64,000 nucleotides of DNA from Acidovorax facilis (GCF_023913775.1 NZ_JAMXAX010000008.1:1-64000); one strand, 5' to 3'. Counted from the first letter of the stretch, positions 48,146 to 59,702 are shown. Program-made: numbers and translations. Notes: generated by a model from the letters alone, not told the origin.

Positions 48146-49497
48146 CCGCCGCTGCACAGATCCTCTCGCAGTTCCAGGCCACGGGCGTCCAGACCTGCTT
48201 CCACGACCGCCATATCAACCCGCAGATCTATGCGGGCCTGGATGGCACGAACTGGAGCATCAAAGAGTACGAAGCGCGCGGCGGCTATGCTGCGCTGCGC
48301 AAGATCCTGGGCACCGATGGCGGTGAACCGCTCACGCAGGACCAGGTCATCGCCACTGTCAAGGAATCAGGCCTGCGCGGCCGTGGCGGTGCGGGTTTCC
48401 CCACCGGCCTCAAGTGGAGCTTCATGCCCCGCTCGTTCCCAGGCCAGAAGTACCTCGTGTGCAACTCCGATGAAGGCGAGCCTGGCACGTGCAAGGATCG
48501 CGACATCCTTCAGTTCAACCCGCACATCGTTATCGAAGGCATGATCATCGCGGCCTACGCGATGGGCATCTCCGTGGGCTACAACTACATCCACGGCGAA
48601 ATCTTCCAGACCTACGACCGCTTTGAAGAAGCGTTGGAAGAAGCGCGCGCAGCCGGTTACCTGGGTGACAAGATCCTTGGCAGCAACTTCAGCTTCCAGC
48701 TGCATGCGGCGCATGGCTTCGGTGCCTATATCTGTGGCGAAGAAACTGCGCTGCTCGAATCGCTCGAAGGCAAGAAGGGCCAGCCGCGCTTCAAGCCGCC
48801 GTTCCCTGCCAGCTTCGGTCTGTACGGCAAGCCCACCACCATCAACAACACGGAGACCTTCGCGGCCGTGCCGTGGATCATCCGCAATGGCGGCCAAGCC
48901 TACTTGGAGTGTGGCAAGCCCAACAACGGTGGCACCAAGATCTTCTCGGTTTCGGGCGATGTGGAAAAGCCCGGCAACTACGAAGTGCCCATGGGGACGC
49001 CGTTTGCCAAGCTGCTCGAACTGGCCGGTGGCGTGCGCAAGGGGCGCCAGCTCAAGGCAGTGATTCCCGGTGGCTCCTCGTCCCCGGTGCTGCCTGCTTC
49101 CATCATCATGGAATGCACGATGGATTACGACTCCATTGCAAAGGCTGGCTCCATGCTGGGTTCGGGCGCTGTGATCGTGATGGACGACTCCCGCAGCATG
49201 GTCGAGAGTCTGCTGCGCCTGTCGTACTTCTATTCCCACGAATCCTGTGGCCAGTGCACGCCATGCCGTGAAGGCACGGGCTGGATGTGGCGCGTGATCG
49301 ACCGTATTCAGCACGGTCAGGGGCGCGAAGGCGATCTGGACCTGCTCAATTCTGTGGCAGACAACATCCAGGGGCGCACGATCTGTGCGCTGGGCGATGC
49401 CGCTGCCATGCCTGTGCGCGCCATGATCAAACATTTCCGTCCCGAGTTTGAGGCACTGATCCGGAACAAGGCCCCGCAGGCCGCGACCTCCGTCTGA
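48142..49497 (+). CDS. nuoF: NADH-quinone oxidoreductase subunit F
   Basis: The 451-residue NADH-binding subunit takes two electrons from NADH to FMN. NADH binding is shown by [10 protein letters not shown] (80-89), FMN binding by [19 protein letters not shown], and the N3 [4Fe-4S] cluster by Cys369, Cys372 and Cys375 ([11 protein letters not shown]) plus Cys415. The ATG at 48142 overlaps the nuoE stop. Length is normal. Confidence 0.97.
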   Translation: MTAAAQILSQFQATGVQTCFHDRHINPQIYAGLDGTNWSIKEYEARGGYAALRKILGTDGGEPLTQDQVIATVKESGLRGRGGAGFPTGLKWSFMPRSFPGQKYLVCNSDEGEPGTCKDRDILQFNPHIVIEGMIIAAYAMGISVGYNYIHGEIFQTYDRFEEALEEARAAGYLGDKILGSNFSFQLHAAHGFGAYICGEETALLESLEGKKGQPRFKPPFPASFGLYGKPTTINNTETFAAVPWIIRNGGQAYLECGKPNNGGTKIFSVSGDVEKPGNYEVPMGTPFAKLLELAGGVRKGRQLKAVIPGGSSSPVLPASIIMECTMDYDSIAKAGSMLGSGAVIVMDDSRSMVESLLRLSYFYSHESCGQCTPCREGTGWMWRVIDRIQHGQGREGDLDLLNSVADNIQGRTICALGDAAAMPVRAMIKHFRPEFEALIRNKAPQAATSV

Positions 49498-49511
49498 TCG
49501 CGAGAAAACAT

Positions 49512-51647
49512 ATGGTTGAAATTGAACTGGACGGTCAGAAAGTGGAAGTCGCCGAAGGCTGCATGGTGATGCATGCGGCCGAGAAGGCGGGCACCTACAT
49601 TCCGCATTTCTGCTACCACAAGAAGCTTTCGATCGCCGCCAACTGCCGTATGTGCCTGGTGGATGTGGAAAAGGCTCCCAAGCCCATGCCTGCGTGCGCT
49701 ACGCCGGTGACGCAGGGCATGATCGTGCGCACCAAGAGCGACAAGGCCATCAAAGCCCAGCAGTCGGTCATGGAGTTCCTGCTGATCAACCACCCGCTGG
49801 ATTGCCCCATCTGCGACCAGGGCGGTGAATGCCAGTTGCAGGACCTGGCCGTGGGCTACGGCGGCTCTTCTTCGCGCTACGAAGAAGAAAAGCGCGTGGT
49901 GCCTGTCAAGGATGTTGGCCCGCTGATTTCCATGCAGGAAATGAGCCGTTGCATCCACTGCACCCGCTGCGTGCGCTTCGGCCAGGAAGTGGCCGGTGTG
50001 ATGGAGCTGGGCATGATCCATCGCGGCGAGCACTCGGAGATCACAACGGTCACCGGTGATACGGTGGACTCCGAGCTGTCGGGCAACATGATCGACATCT
50101 GCCCTGTCGGTGCGCTCACGAGCAAGCCTTTCCGATACAGCGCCCGTACTTGGGAGTTGTCGCGCCGCCGTTCGGTGAGCCCCCACGATTCGACCGGTTC
50201 CAACCTGATTGTTCAGGTCAAGAACCACAAGGTCATGCGCGTGGTGCCGTTCGAGAATGAGGCTGTCAACGAATGCTGGATTGCCGACCGTGACCGTTTC
50301 TCGTACGAATCGCTCAACAGCGACGAACGCCTGACCCAGCCGATGCTCAAGCAGGGCGGGGTGTGGAGGCAGGTCGATTGGCAGACCGCACTGGAATACG
50401 TCGCCAACGGTTTGAAGAACATCAAGAACGACCACGGCGCAAACAGCATTGGCGCTCTGGTGAGCCCGCACAGCACGGTCGAAGAGTTGTACCTGGCTTC
50501 TGCGCTGGTGCGTGGTCTGGGCAGTGACAACATCGACTACCGCCTGCGCAATGCTGAATTTGCAGCGCCCGAAGGTATCCGCTGGCTTGGCACGTCCATT
50601 GCCTCGTTGTCCACGTTGCAGAGTGTGCTTGTGGTGGGCTCCAACCTGCGCAAGGACCATCCGTTGTTCGCCCAGCGCATTCGCCAGGCAGCACGCCACG
50701 GCTGTCAGGTCAGTGTGGTCGATTCGGCCCTGGCTGACTGGGCAATGCCGGTGAAACACTCCCTGCTGCAGCCTGCTGCCCAATGGGTGGCGGCGCTTGG
50801 CGGCATCGCTGCTGCGGTGGCGCAGGAAAAAGGTGCTTCTGCGCCTGCGGGGGCAGATGCCGTGACCGAGGGTGCCTTGGCGATCGCCCGTACCCTGCTG
50901 GGTGGCGAACGCAAGGCGCTCTTGTTGGGCAACGCAGCTGCGCACCATGCACAGGCTACGCAAATGCTGGCGCTGGCCAACTGGATTGGTGAGAACACGG
51001 GGGCATCCGTCGGCTACCTGACGGAAGCCGCCAATACGGTGGGTGCTCAGTTCGTGGGGGCTCATCCTGTCAATGGTGGCTTGAATGCGGGCCAGATGCT
51101 TTCCGGTGGTCTGAAGGCAGCCTTGTTGCTCAATACTGAGCCGGTGTACGACTCCGCTGCGGGCGCCAGTGCTGCTGCCACGCTGTCTGGTTCAGACATG
51201 GTGATCACGTTGAGCCCCTTCAAGGCCAATATGGAGTTCAGTGACGTTTTGTTGCCAATTGCGCCGTTCACCGAAACGTCTGGCAGCTTCGTCAATGCGG
51301 AAGGCCGTCTGCAGAGCTTCCACGCCGTGGTGCGCCCTCTGGGTGACACCCGTCCTGCATGGAAGGTTCTGCGCGTTCTGGCCAATCTGCTGGGTGTGCC
51401 GGGCTTCGACTTTGAAACCTCGCAGGACGTGCTGGCCCGTGCCACGAATGCGCCAGCGGGCACGGTCACGCAATTGGCGGCTGCTCAGATGTCGAACGCT
51501 GTGAAGACGGTGCCAGTTGCTGCGACAGCCGCAGCAGGTGAACCCGTGGTCGCATCCATCTATCAACTGGACGGCCTGGTGCGCCGTTCCACGTCGCTGC
51601 AGCTCACTGCCGACGCGCGCATGGCACGTGAAGGAGTGGCCGCATGA
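49512..51647 (+). CDS. nuoG: NADH-quinone oxidoreductase subunit G
   Basis: The 711-residue 75-kDa-type subunit links NuoF to NuoI. The N-terminal [2Fe-2S] ligands are Cys34, Cys45, Cys48 and Cys62; further [4Fe-4S] ligands occur in [16 protein letters not shown] and [14 protein letters not shown], then [15 protein letters not shown]. The C-terminal molybdopterin-like domain ([20 protein letters not shown]) is shortened compared with the long enterobacterial form. It overlaps nuoH by four bases. Confidence 0.97.
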   Translation: MVEIELDGQKVEVAEGCMVMHAAEKAGTYIPHFCYHKKLSIAANCRMCLVDVEKAPKPMPACATPVTQGMIVRTKSDKAIKAQQSVMEFLLINHPLDCPICDQGGECQLQDLAVGYGGSSSRYEEEKRVVPVKDVGPLISMQEMSRCIHCTRCVRFGQEVAGVMELGMIHRGEHSEITTVTGDTVDSELSGNMIDICPVGALTSKPFRYSARTWELSRRRSVSPHDSTGSNLIVQVKNHKVMRVVPFENEAVNECWIADRDRFSYESLNSDERLTQPMLKQGGVWRQVDWQTALEYVANGLKNIKNDHGANSIGALVSPHSTVEELYLASALVRGLGSDNIDYRLRNAEFAAPEGIRWLGTSIASLSTLQSVLVVGSNLRKDHPLFAQRIRQAARHGCQVSVVDSALADWAMPVKHSLLQPAAQWVAALGGIAAAVAQEKGASAPAGADAVTEGALAIARTLLGGERKALLLGNAAAHHAQATQMLALANWIGENTGASVGYLTEAANTVGAQFVGAHPVNGGLNAGQMLSGGLKAALLLNTEPVYDSAAGASAAATLSGSDMVITLSPFKANMEFSDVLLPIAPFTETSGSFVNAEGRLQSFHAVVRPLGDTRPAWKVLRVLANLLGVPGFDFETSQDVLARATNAPAGTVTQLAAAQMSNAVKTVPVAATAAAGEPVVASIYQLDGLVRRSTSLQLTADARMAREGVAA

Positions 51648-52726
51648 TCGACGCGATCTACAACGCGGGCCTGAACCTGCTTTCTTTTGGGTGGTGGACT
51701 GGCATCGTCTGGCCGGTGCTCTGGATCCTGATCAAGATCGTTTGTATCCTGGCGCCTTTGATGGGTGCGGTGGCCTACCTCACGCTGTGGGAGCGTAAGC
51801 TCCTGGGCTTCATGCAGGTGCGCCATGGACCCAACCGCGTGGGTCCCATGGGGTTGCTGCAGCCTATCGCTGACGCGCTGAAGCTGTTGACCAAGGAAAT
51901 CATCCAGCCCACGGCGGCCAGCAAGGGCTTGTTTGTCCTGGGACCTGTCATGGCCATCATGCCGGCACTGGCTGCCTGGGTGGCTATTCCCTTTGGCCCC
52001 GATGTGGCCTTGGCCAATGTGAATGCAGGTCTGCTGCTGGTCATGGCCATCACCTCGATCGAGGTCTATGGTGTGATCATCGCTGGCTGGGCCTCGAACT
52101 CCAAGTATGCTTTTCTCGGTGCGCTGCGTGCTTCCGCACAGATGGTGAGCTACGAAATTGCCATGGGCTTCTGCTTCCTGGTCGTGATCATGGTCTCCGG
52201 TAGCATGAACCTGACCGAAATCGTGATGGGGCAGGGGCGTGGCATGGCTGCGGATAAGGGCCTGACCTTCCTGTCCTGGAACTGGCTCCCGCTGCTGCCC
52301 ATTTTTCTGGTCTACCTGATCTCTGGGGTTGCTGAAACGAACCGCCACCCGTTTGACGTGGTGGAAGGCGAGGCGGAAATCGTGGCCGGCCACATGGTGG
52401 AGTATTCCGGCATGGGCTTTGCGATCTTCTTCCTGGCTGAGTACGCCAGCATGTGGCTCGTTTCCATCCTGGCTGCACTGATGTTCCTTGGCGGCTGGCT
52501 GCCCCCCATCGACAGTGCGTTGTTCAACTGGATTCCCGGCTGGATCTGGCTGGGTATCAAGACCTTCCTTGTGGTGTCCATGTTCATCTGGATCCGGGCG
52601 ACCTTCCCCCGTTTCCGTTATGACCAGATCATGCGTCTGGGCTGGAAGATCTTTATTCCAGTCACGCTGGTGTATTTGTTGTTTGTCGGCGGGTGGTTGC
52701 TCTCGCCTTGGAATATCTGGAAATAA
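51644..52726 (+). CDS. nuoH: NADH-quinone oxidoreductase subunit H
   Basis: This 360-residue membrane subunit has eight or nine helices and connects the quinone site to the proton-pumping arm. Key segments are [40 protein letters not shown] and the acidic loop [14 protein letters not shown]. It overlaps nuoG by four bases and precedes nuoI by 12. Confidence 0.97.
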   Translation: MIDAIYNAGLNLLSFGWWTGIVWPVLWILIKIVCILAPLMGAVAYLTLWERKLLGFMQVRHGPNRVGPMGLLQPIADALKLLTKEIIQPTAASKGLFVLGPVMAIMPALAAWVAIPFGPDVALANVNAGLLLVMAITSIEVYGVIIAGWASNSKYAFLGALRASAQMVSYEIAMGFCFLVVIMVSGSMNLTEIVMGQGRGMAADKGLTFLSWNWLPLLPIFLVYLISGVAETNRHPFDVVEGEAEIVAGHMVEYSGMGFAIFFLAEYASMWLVSILAALMFLGGWLPPIDSALFNWIPGWIWLGIKTFLVVSMFIWIRATFPRFRYDQIMRLGWKIFIPVTLVYLLFVGGWLLSPWNIWK

Positions 52727-52738
52727 GCGGGGACACAA

Positions 52739-53251
52739 ATGACTGCTGTTGCTGCTGCTGCACCTTTTTCGTTCAAGGATTTCTTCAAGAGCTTCATGCT
52801 CGTGGAGTTGCTCAAGGGCATGGCCCTCACGGGCCGCTATGCCTTTCGCCGCAAGGTGACTGTGCAGTTCCCGGAAGAGAAGACGCCTCTTTCACCCCGT
52901 TTTCGCGGTCTGCATGCGCTGCGACGCTATGACAACGGGGAAGAGCGTTGTATCGCCTGCAAGTTGTGCGAGGCCGTTTGCCCCGCCATGGCGATCACGA
53001 TTGAGTCAGACGTCCGTGCCGATGGCTCCCGCCGCACCACTCGCTATGACATCGATCTGACCAAGTGCATCTTCTGCGGTTTCTGTGAAGAAAGCTGCCC
53101 GGTGGATTCCATCGTGGAGACGCACATCTTTGAATACCACGGCGAAAAGCGTGGCGATCTGTATTTCACGAAGGACATGCTCCTGGCCGTGGGCGACCGG
53201 TACGAAGGTGAAATTGCGGCAGCCAAGGCTGCGGACGCAAAGTACCGCTGA
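52739..53251 (+). CDS. nuoI: NADH-quinone oxidoreductase subunit I
   Basis: The 170-residue ferredoxin-like subunit carries two [4Fe-4S] clusters. The ligands are Cys71, 74, 77 and Cys81 ([12 protein letters not shown]) with Cys110, 113, 116 and Cys120 ([12 protein letters not shown]). An amphipathic N-terminal helix anchors it at the membrane surface. A 50-base gap to nuoJ is the largest inside the operon. Confidence 0.97.
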   Translation: MTAVAAAAPFSFKDFFKSFMLVELLKGMALTGRYAFRRKVTVQFPEEKTPLSPRFRGLHALRRYDNGEERCIACKLCEAVCPAMAITIESDVRADGSRRTTRYDIDLTKCIFCGFCEESCPVDSIVETHIFEYHGEKRGDLYFTKDMLLAVGDRYEGEIAAAKAADAKYR

Positions 53252-53301
53252 GCGGTGCAGGCTTCAGCCTCTTTGCCAGACTTTCTATAAAGACCCGATT
53301 C

Positions 53302-53970
53302 ATGGACGCCAAGACTGGTTTCTTCTACCTCTTCTCGGTTGTGCTGCTGTTTGCAGCCTTCCGGGTGATCACTGCGCGCAATCCTGTGCATGCTGTGCTC
53401 TATCTGATCCTCGCGTTTTCGCAGGCGGCAGCGGTGTGGTTGCTGCTCAAAGCCGAATTCCTCGCCATTGCCTTGGTGCTCGTGTACCTGGGCGCGGTGA
53501 TGGTGCTGTTCCTGTTCGTCGTGATGATGCTTGATATTCACATCGACACGGTGCGCAAAGGCTTCTGGAAGCACTTTCCCCTGGCCGCCACGGTAGGGGC
53601 TTTGATTGCGCTGGAAATGGCCGCTGTGCTGATGGGCGGGTTTCGTGGCATGGACGAGCCCAAGGCCGTCGCCACCATGGTGGATGCTGCGGGGCAGGTG
53701 GTCCCGTATTCGAATACCAAGGCGTTGGGCAAGCTGCTTTACACCGAATACCTTTATCCCGTTGAAATCGCAGCTGTGATTCTGCTGGTGGCCATGATTG
53801 CCGCCATTGCGCTCACCCTGCGCCAGCGCAAGGACAGCAAGGCCATCAATCCTTCGGTGCAGATCCGCGTCCGTGCTGCGGACCGCCTGGAAGTGGTGAA
53901 GGTCGCAGCGACCCAGAAGCCGGTGGACGAAGCACAGGCAGAGCCGGCCGTCGAGGAGAAAAAAGCATGA
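53302..53970 (+). CDS. nuoJ: NADH-quinone oxidoreductase subunit J
   Basis: This 222-residue membrane subunit has five helices, including the conserved [20 protein letters not shown] segment that forms the pi-bulge helix and contributes to proton translocation. The charged C-terminal tail ([15 protein letters not shown]) is longer than in Escherichia coli. It overlaps nuoK by four bases. Confidence 0.96.
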   Translation: MDAKTGFFYLFSVVLLFAAFRVITARNPVHAVLYLILAFSQAAAVWLLLKAEFLAIALVLVYLGAVMVLFLFVVMMLDIHIDTVRKGFWKHFPLAATVGALIALEMAAVLMGGFRGMDEPKAVATMVDAAGQVVPYSNTKALGKLLYTEYLYPVEIAAVILLVAMIAAIALTLRQRKDSKAINPSVQIRVRAADRLEVVKVAATQKPVDEAQAEPAVEEKKA

Positions 53971-54275
53971 CGCTGACATTGGGACACTTTCTCTCGCTGG
54001 GTGCGATGTTGTTCGCGCTCGCGGTGATCGGGATTTTCCTGAACCGCAAGAACCTGATCGTGCTGCTGATGGCCATCGAATTGATGCTGCTGGCGGTGAA
54101 CATGAACTTCGTGGCTTTCTCCCACTACCTGGGCGACATGCACGGCCAGGTGTTTGTGTTCTTCATCCTGACCGTGGCGGCAGCCGAATCGGCCATCGGC
54201 CTGGCCATCCTGGTGCTGCTGTTCCGCAACAAGTCCAGCATCAACGCGGAAGACCTCAACACCCTCAAGGGTTGA
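53967..54275 (+). CDS. nuoK: NADH-quinone oxidoreductase subunit K
   Basis: The 102-residue three-helix subunit has the two conserved membrane glutamates in [14 protein letters not shown] and [18 protein letters not shown]. Length and sequence are standard. nuoL begins 31 bases later. Confidence 0.97.
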   Translation: MTLTLGHFLSLGAMLFALAVIGIFLNRKNLIVLLMAIELMLLAVNMNFVAFSHYLGDMHGQVFVFFILTVAAAESAIGLAILVLLFRNKSSINAEDLNTLKG

Positions 54276-54306
54276 TGGGCTACCCGTATTCCCAAGGTTC
54301 TCAAGA

Positions 54307-56352
54307 ATGAGTCAAACCCTCTCTGCTTCAACGCTCCTGGCCGTGCCACTGGCTCCTCTGGCGGGTGCTTTGCTGGCCGGCATCTTTGGTACGACCTTTG
54401 GTGGTAACTGGATAGGCCGACGCCTGAGCCATACCCTGACGATCCTGGGCGTGCTCGTGGCGTTCGTGTTGTCTGCGATGACGCTCAAGAGCGTTGCGAT
54501 CGATGGCGCGCGTTTTAACGAGACGCTGTACACCTGGATGGTTGTTGGTGGTCTGAAGATGGAAGTGGGCTTCCTGGTGGACAGCCTCACCGCCATGATG
54601 ATGGTCGTGGTGACCTTCGTGTCGCTGATGGTGCACATCTACACCATTGGCTACATGGAAGAGGACGACGGCTATAACCGTTTCTTCGCCTACATCTCGT
54701 TGTTCACGTTCTCCATGCTGATGCTGGTGATGAGCAACAACCTTCTGCAGCTGTTCTTCGGTTGGGAAGCCGTGGGCCTGGTCTCTTACCTGCTGATCGG
54801 CTTCTGGTTCAACAAGCCTTCGGCGATCTTTGCCAACATGAAGGCCTTTCTGGTCAACCGGGTGGGCGACTTCGGGTTCATCCTGGGCATTGGCCTGATC
54901 GCAGCTTACGCTGGCACGTTGAACTACGGCGAAGTGTTCGCGAAGACGGGTGAGCTGGGTGGTCTGCCATTCCCCGGCACCGACTGGATGCTGATCACCG
55001 TGATCTGCATCTGCCTGTTCATTGGTGCGATGGGCAAGTCGGCCCAGTTCCCGCTGCACGTGTGGTTGCCCGACTCGATGGAAGGTCCAACCCCTATCTC
55101 GGCGCTGATCCACGCGGCAACCATGGTGACCGCGGGCATTTTCATGGTGGCGCGCATGTCGCCCCTGTTTGAACTGTCTGATACGGCCCTGAATTTCATC
55201 CTCGTGATTGGTGCCATCACGGCGTTGTTCATGGGATTCCTGGGCATCATCCAGAACGACATCAAGCGTGTGGTGGCTTATTCCACGCTGTCGCAGCTGG
55301 GTTATATGACCGTAGCGCTGGGCGCATCGGCTTACTCGGTGGCCGTGTTCCACCTGATGACCCACGCGTTCTTCAAGGCGCTGCTGTTCCTCGGGGCCGG
55401 CTCGGTCATCATGGGCATGCACCACAACCAGGATATCCGCTGGATGGGCGGCGTGCGCAAGTACATGCCCATCACCTGGATCACCTCACTGCTGGGTTCG
55501 CTGGCGTTGATCGGTACACCGCTGTTCTCGGGCTTCTACTCCAAGGACAGCATCATTGAGGCCGTGCACTTCAGCCAACTGCCCGCAGCCGGTTTTGCGC
55601 ACTTTGCCGTGCTCGCAGGTGTGTTCATCACGGCGTTCTATTCGTTCCGCATGTATTTCCTGGTCTTCCATGGCAAGGAGCGCTACGACCAGAACCCGGA
55701 TGCGCACCATGACGACCATCATGGTCATGATGATCACCACGGGCACGATGCCAAGCCACACGAATCCCCCTGGGTGGTGACGGTGCCGCTGGTGCTGCTG
55801 GCCATTCCTTCGGTGGTGGTGGGCTTCATGTTCATCCAGCCCATGCTGTTTGGTGACTTCTTCAAGGACGTGATCTTTGTCGATGCGGCTAAGCACCCGG
55901 CCATGGCGAAGCTGGCAGAAATCTTCCACGGTCCGGTGGGGATGGCACTGCATGGTCTGCAGACAGCGCCTTTCTGGCTTGCTTTGGCGGGGGTGGCTGC
56001 TTCGTACTACATGTACATGGTCAATCCTGCGCTGCCTGCGGGCATCAAGGCACGTGTCCAGCCGCTGTACACCTTGCTGGAGAACAAGTATTACCTCGAT
56101 TGGATCAACGAGAACATCCTCGCCCGTGGTGCTCGTGCGCTGGGTGTCGGGCTGTGGAAGGTAGGCGATCAGGCCATCATCGACGGCGCTCTCGTGAACG
56201 GTTCTTGGAAGTTGGTGCGTGGAGTTTCCGGCATCGTGCGCTGGATGCAGTCGGGCTTTATCTTCCACTACGCGCTGGTGATGATCCTGGGTGTCTTCGC
56301 GCTGATGACCTGGTTTGTCTGGGGCGATGCTCTGTTGCAGCTCATCAAATAA
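54307..56352 (+). CDS. nuoL: NADH-quinone oxidoreductase subunit L
   Basis: The 681-residue antiporter-like distal subunit has about sixteen helices. Conserved pump residues are seen around LFFGWEAVGLVSYLLIGFW, the lysine in AMGKSAQFPLHVWLPDSMEG and ALIHAATMVTAGIFM. A loop at residues 467-480 holds eight histidines and four aspartates (HHDDHHGHDDHHGH), between the transmembrane core and the region leading to the lateral helix. The C-terminus includes the long lateral-helix part. nuoM follows after 12 bases. Confidence 0.96.
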   Translation: MSQTLSASTLLAVPLAPLAGALLAGIFGTTFGGNWIGRRLSHTLTILGVLVAFVLSAMTLKSVAIDGARFNETLYTWMVVGGLKMEVGFLVDSLTAMMMVVVTFVSLMVHIYTIGYMEEDDGYNRFFAYISLFTFSMLMLVMSNNLLQLFFGWEAVGLVSYLLIGFWFNKPSAIFANMKAFLVNRVGDFGFILGIGLIAAYAGTLNYGEVFAKTGELGGLPFPGTDWMLITVICICLFIGAMGKSAQFPLHVWLPDSMEGPTPISALIHAATMVTAGIFMVARMSPLFELSDTALNFILVIGAITALFMGFLGIIQNDIKRVVAYSTLSQLGYMTVALGASAYSVAVFHLMTHAFFKALLFLGAGSVIMGMHHNQDIRWMGGVRKYMPITWITSLLGSLALIGTPLFSGFYSKDSIIEAVHFSQLPAAGFAHFAVLAGVFITAFYSFRMYFLVFHGKERYDQNPDAHHDDHHGHDDHHGHDAKPHESPWVVTVPLVLLAIPSVVVGFMFIQPMLFGDFFKDVIFVDAAKHPAMAKLAEIFHGPVGMALHGLQTAPFWLALAGVAASYYMYMVNPALPAGIKARVQPLYTLLENKYYLDWINENILARGARALGVGLWKVGDQAIIDGALVNGSWKLVRGVSGIVRWMQSGFIFHYALVMILGVFALMTWFVWGDALLQLIK

Positions 56353-56364
56353 GGAAAACAACAA

Positions 56365-57840
56365 ATGGGTCTGTTGAGTCTTGCAATCTGGGCACCGATT
56401 GCCTTCGGTGTACTGCTGCTGGCCATTGGGCGGGATGAGCATGCCCGCGCGGTGCGGTGGCTGGCGCTGGTGGGGGCCGTGGTTGGCTTCCTGGTGACGT
56501 TACCCCTGTACGATGGGTTCCAGCTGGGCACGGCGGCGATGCAGTTTGTCGAGAAGGCAGCCTGGATCGAACGCTTCAACATCCACTATCACCTGGGTGT
56601 GGATGGCATCTCGTTCTGGTTCGTGCCGCTGACGGCATTCATCACGGTCATCGTCGTAGTGGCTTCCTGGGAGTCCATCACCGAGCGCGTCAACCAGTAC
56701 ATGGGGGCTTTCCTGATCCTGTCGGGCCTCATGATTGGCGTATTCACGGCGTTGGACGGCATGCTGTTCTACGTGTTCTTCGAAGCCACGCTGATTCCGA
56801 TGTACCTGATCATCGGTATCTGGGGTGGCCCCAACAAGATCTACGCGGCGTTCAAGTTCTTCCTGTATACGCTGCTCGGTTCGCTGCTGATGCTGATCGC
56901 ACTGATCTTCCTGTACAACCAGTCAGGCGGCAGCTTCGACATTGCCACGTGGCACCAGTTGCCGTTGAGCCGTACGGCGCAGACGCTGCTGTTCTTTGCC
57001 TTCTTTGCGGCGTTTGCTGTGAAGGTGCCGATGTGGCCGGTGCACACCTGGCTGCCCGACGTGCACGTGGAGGCGCCCACCGGAGGCTCCGCCGTGCTGG
57101 CCGCCATCATGCTGAAGCTGGGCGCATACGGCTTCCTGCGTTTCTCCATGCCCATCGCCCCCGATGCCTCGCGCGAGTGGGCTTGGCTGATGATTGCCCT
57201 GTCGCTGATTGCCGTGATCTATGTGGGTCTGGTGGCCATGGTCCAGAAGGACATGAAGAAACTGGTGGCGTATTCGTCTGTGGCGCACATGGGCTTTGTG
57301 ACTCTGGGCTTCTTTATCTTCAACGATCTGGGCGTGTCTGGCGGTCTGGTGCAGATGATTGCCCACGGCTTTGTCTCGGGCGCGATGTTCCTGTCCATTG
57401 GCGTGCTGTATGACCGCGTGCATTCGCGTGAAATCGCCGCTTACGGCGGTGTGGTCAACACCATGCCCAACTTCACGGCCTTTGCGCTGCTGTTTGCGAT
57501 GGCCAACTGCGGCCTTCCAGGCACTGCCGGCTTTGTGGGCGAGTGGATGGTGATCCTTGGCGCTGTCAAGGCCAACTTCTGGATCGGTCTGGCCGCCGCC
57601 ACTGCGCTGATCTTTGGTGCCGCCTACACGCTGTGGATGTTCAAGCGCGTATACCTGGGGCCAGTGGGCAATGACAACGTCAAGGGCCTGACCGACATCG
57701 ACAGCCGCGAATTCCTGGTGCTTGCCTTGCTAGGCATTGCCGTTCTGGCCATGGGCCTGTATCCCCGTCCGTTCACGGACGTGATGGACACCTCGGTGGC
57801 GGAACTGCTCAAGCATGTTGCGCTGTCGAAGCTGAACTAA
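56365..57840 (+). CDS. nuoM: NADH-quinone oxidoreductase subunit M
   Basis: This 491-residue antiporter-like membrane subunit has fourteen helices. Proton-path features include YVFFEATLIPMYLIIGIWGG, KVPMWPVHTWLPDVHVEAPT and LVAYSSVAHMGFVTLGFF. Length is normal. It sits 13 bases before nuoN. Confidence 0.97.
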   Translation: MGLLSLAIWAPIAFGVLLLAIGRDEHARAVRWLALVGAVVGFLVTLPLYDGFQLGTAAMQFVEKAAWIERFNIHYHLGVDGISFWFVPLTAFITVIVVVASWESITERVNQYMGAFLILSGLMIGVFTALDGMLFYVFFEATLIPMYLIIGIWGGPNKIYAAFKFFLYTLLGSLLMLIALIFLYNQSGGSFDIATWHQLPLSRTAQTLLFFAFFAAFAVKVPMWPVHTWLPDVHVEAPTGGSAVLAAIMLKLGAYGFLRFSMPIAPDASREWAWLMIALSLIAVIYVGLVAMVQKDMKKLVAYSSVAHMGFVTLGFFIFNDLGVSGGLVQMIAHGFVSGAMFLSIGVLYDRVHSREIAAYGGVVNTMPNFTAFALLFAMANCGLPGTAGFVGEWMVILGAVKANFWIGLAAATALIFGAAYTLWMFKRVYLGPVGNDNVKGLTDIDSREFLVLALLGIAVLAMGLYPRPFTDVMDTSVAELLKHVALSKLN

Positions 57841-57853
57841 GAGATTCAAGAAG

Positions 57854-59347
57854 ATGATTGACAACATCAGCTGGCTCGCGATTTACCCCGAAATCGTGCT
57901 GTTGACCATGGCCTGCGTGATCGCGCTGGTCGATCTGGGCGTGCACAGCGCCCGCCGCACCGCCACCTACGTGCTCACCCTGCTCACGCTCGCCGTGGTG
58001 GCTGGATTGCAGGCCATGTACGCCAGCAGCGGCAACACCTTCTATGGGTTTGGCAACATGGTGGTGAGCGATGCCATGGGCAACTGGCTCAAGTGCTTCG
58101 CCACGGTGGCCATGATGATCACGCTGGTCTATGCCCGACCCTACGCGGCAGATCGCGGCATGATGCGTGGCGGCGAGATGTTCACCTTGTCGATGTTTGC
58201 GCTGCTGGGCATGTTCATCATGATCTCGGGCAACAACTTCCTCGTGATCTACCTGGGTCTGGAGCTGCTGACCCTGTCGAGCTACGCGCTTGTGGCCCTG
58301 CGCCGTGACAATGCCACGGCCACAGAAGCGGCCATGAAGTATTTCGTGCTCGGCGCCATGGCCAGCGGCTTCCTGCTGTACGGCCTGTCCATGATCTACG
58401 GCGCCACGGGTTCGCTCGATATCGGTCAGGTGTTCAAGGCCGTCAATTCAGGCCAGATTCGCCACCAGGTGCTGGTTTTCGGCCTCGTGTTCGTGGTGGC
58501 CGGCCTGGCCTTCAAACTGGGTGTCGTGCCTTTCCACATGTGGATTCCCGACGTCTACCAGGGCGCTCCCACGGCGGTCACGCTCATGATCGGTGGTGCG
58601 CCCAAGCTGGCAGCGTTTGCCATCACCATCCGCCTGCTGGTGGACGGGTTGTTGCCCTTGGCCATCGACTGGCAGCAGATGCTGGCAGTGCTGGCGATTG
58701 GCTCGCTGCTCGTGGGTAACCTGGCCGCCATCGCGCAGACCAACCTCAAGCGCATGCTGGCGTACTCCACCATCTCGCAAATGGGCTTTGTGCTGCTGGG
58801 TCTGATGTCGGGTGTGGTGAACGGCAATGTGGATGCTACGGCCGTTGAGAACGCCTACAGCGCCTCGATGTTCTACGTGGTGACCTATGTGCTCACCACG
58901 CTGGCAGCCTTTGGCGTGATCTTGCTGCTGGCCCGCGAAGGCTTCGAAAGCGAGGAAATTTCGGACTTTGCTGGCCTCAACCAGCGTAGCCCCCTGTACG
59001 CCGGTGTGATGGCCGTCTGCCTGTTCTCGATGGCCGGTATTCCGCCGCTCGTGGGTTTCTACGCCAAGCTGGCCGTGCTGCAGGCGTTGGTGGCCTCAGG
59101 CCAGACCCTGTACATCGCGATGGCGGTGTTCGCGGTGATCATGTCGCTGATCGGCGCCTTCTACTACCTGCGGGTGGTGAAGGTCATGTACTTCGATGCA
59201 CCGCTGACGGCCTCGAACGTGTCCGCCCCGGCGGATGTGCGTGTGGTGCTGACCCTTAACGGCGCGCTCCTGCTGGTGCTGGGCCTTCTGCCCGGCGGCT
59301 TGATGGCCCTTTGCGCTGACGCTGTCGTGCGCGCGCTGGCCACCTAA
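57854..59347 (+). CDS. nuoN: NADH-quinone oxidoreductase subunit N
   Basis: The 497-residue antiporter-like subunit closes the canonical operon. It shows YLGLELLTLSSYALVALRRD, KLGVVPFHMWIPDVYQGAPT and LAYSTISQMGFVLLG. Together with NuoA-M it completes all fourteen subunits, so the complex should be fully functional. A DUF2818 gene follows after 25 bases. Confidence 0.97.
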   Translation: MIDNISWLAIYPEIVLLTMACVIALVDLGVHSARRTATYVLTLLTLAVVAGLQAMYASSGNTFYGFGNMVVSDAMGNWLKCFATVAMMITLVYARPYAADRGMMRGGEMFTLSMFALLGMFIMISGNNFLVIYLGLELLTLSSYALVALRRDNATATEAAMKYFVLGAMASGFLLYGLSMIYGATGSLDIGQVFKAVNSGQIRHQVLVFGLVFVVAGLAFKLGVVPFHMWIPDVYQGAPTAVTLMIGGAPKLAAFAITIRLLVDGLLPLAIDWQQMLAVLAIGSLLVGNLAAIAQTNLKRMLAYSTISQMGFVLLGLMSGVVNGNVDATAVENAYSASMFYVVTYVLTTLAAFGVILLLAREGFESEEISDFAGLNQRSPLYAGVMAVCLFSMAGIPPLVGFYAKLAVLQALVASGQTLYIAMAVFAVIMSLIGAFYYLRVVKVMYFDAPLTASNVSAPADVRVVLTLNGALLLVLGLLPGGLMALCADAVVRALAT

Positions 59348-59372
59348 GCGTTCCCCACTGCCTGCTGTTCCT

Positions 59373-59678
59373 GTGTCGCTTACCGGGTCCGTCTGGCTGG
59401 TCATCGTGGCAGCGTTCATTGCTGCCAACCTGCCTTTTGTCAACCACCGCTGGCTGGCGGTAGGGCCACAGTCCAATCCGAGAAAGCCGCTGGTGGGCCG
59501 CCTGGGCGAGCTGATCCTGCTGTACTTTCTGGTGGGTGGCTTGGCGCTGTTGCTGGAGCGCAGGGCCGGGCAGATTGCTTCGCAAGGCTGGGAGTTCTAT
59601 GCGATCACCGGGACGCTGTTCCTTACACTCGCCTTTCCAGGTTTTGTTTATCGTTACCTGCTGCGCCGCCACGGCTGA
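59373..59678 (+). CDS. DUF2818 family membrane protein
   Basis: This 101-residue protein has three hydrophobic segments (SVWLVIVAAFIAANLPFV, ELILLYFLVGGLALLLE and ITGTLFLTLAFPGFVYRYLL). I recall DUF2818 proteins encoded directly after nuoN in many betaproteobacteria, and that position holds here, suggesting an accessory role with complex I. The start is GTG. The gap to nuoN is 25 bases, so it is almost surely in the operon. No biochemical function is known. Confidence 0.82.
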   Translation: MSLTGSVWLVIVAAFIAANLPFVNHRWLAVGPQSNPRKPLVGRLGELILLYFLVGGLALLLERRAGQIASQGWEFYAITGTLFLTLAFPGFVYRYLLRRHG

Positions 59679-59702
59679 TGGCCAGCGTGCCCAAGGTTTG
59701 CC

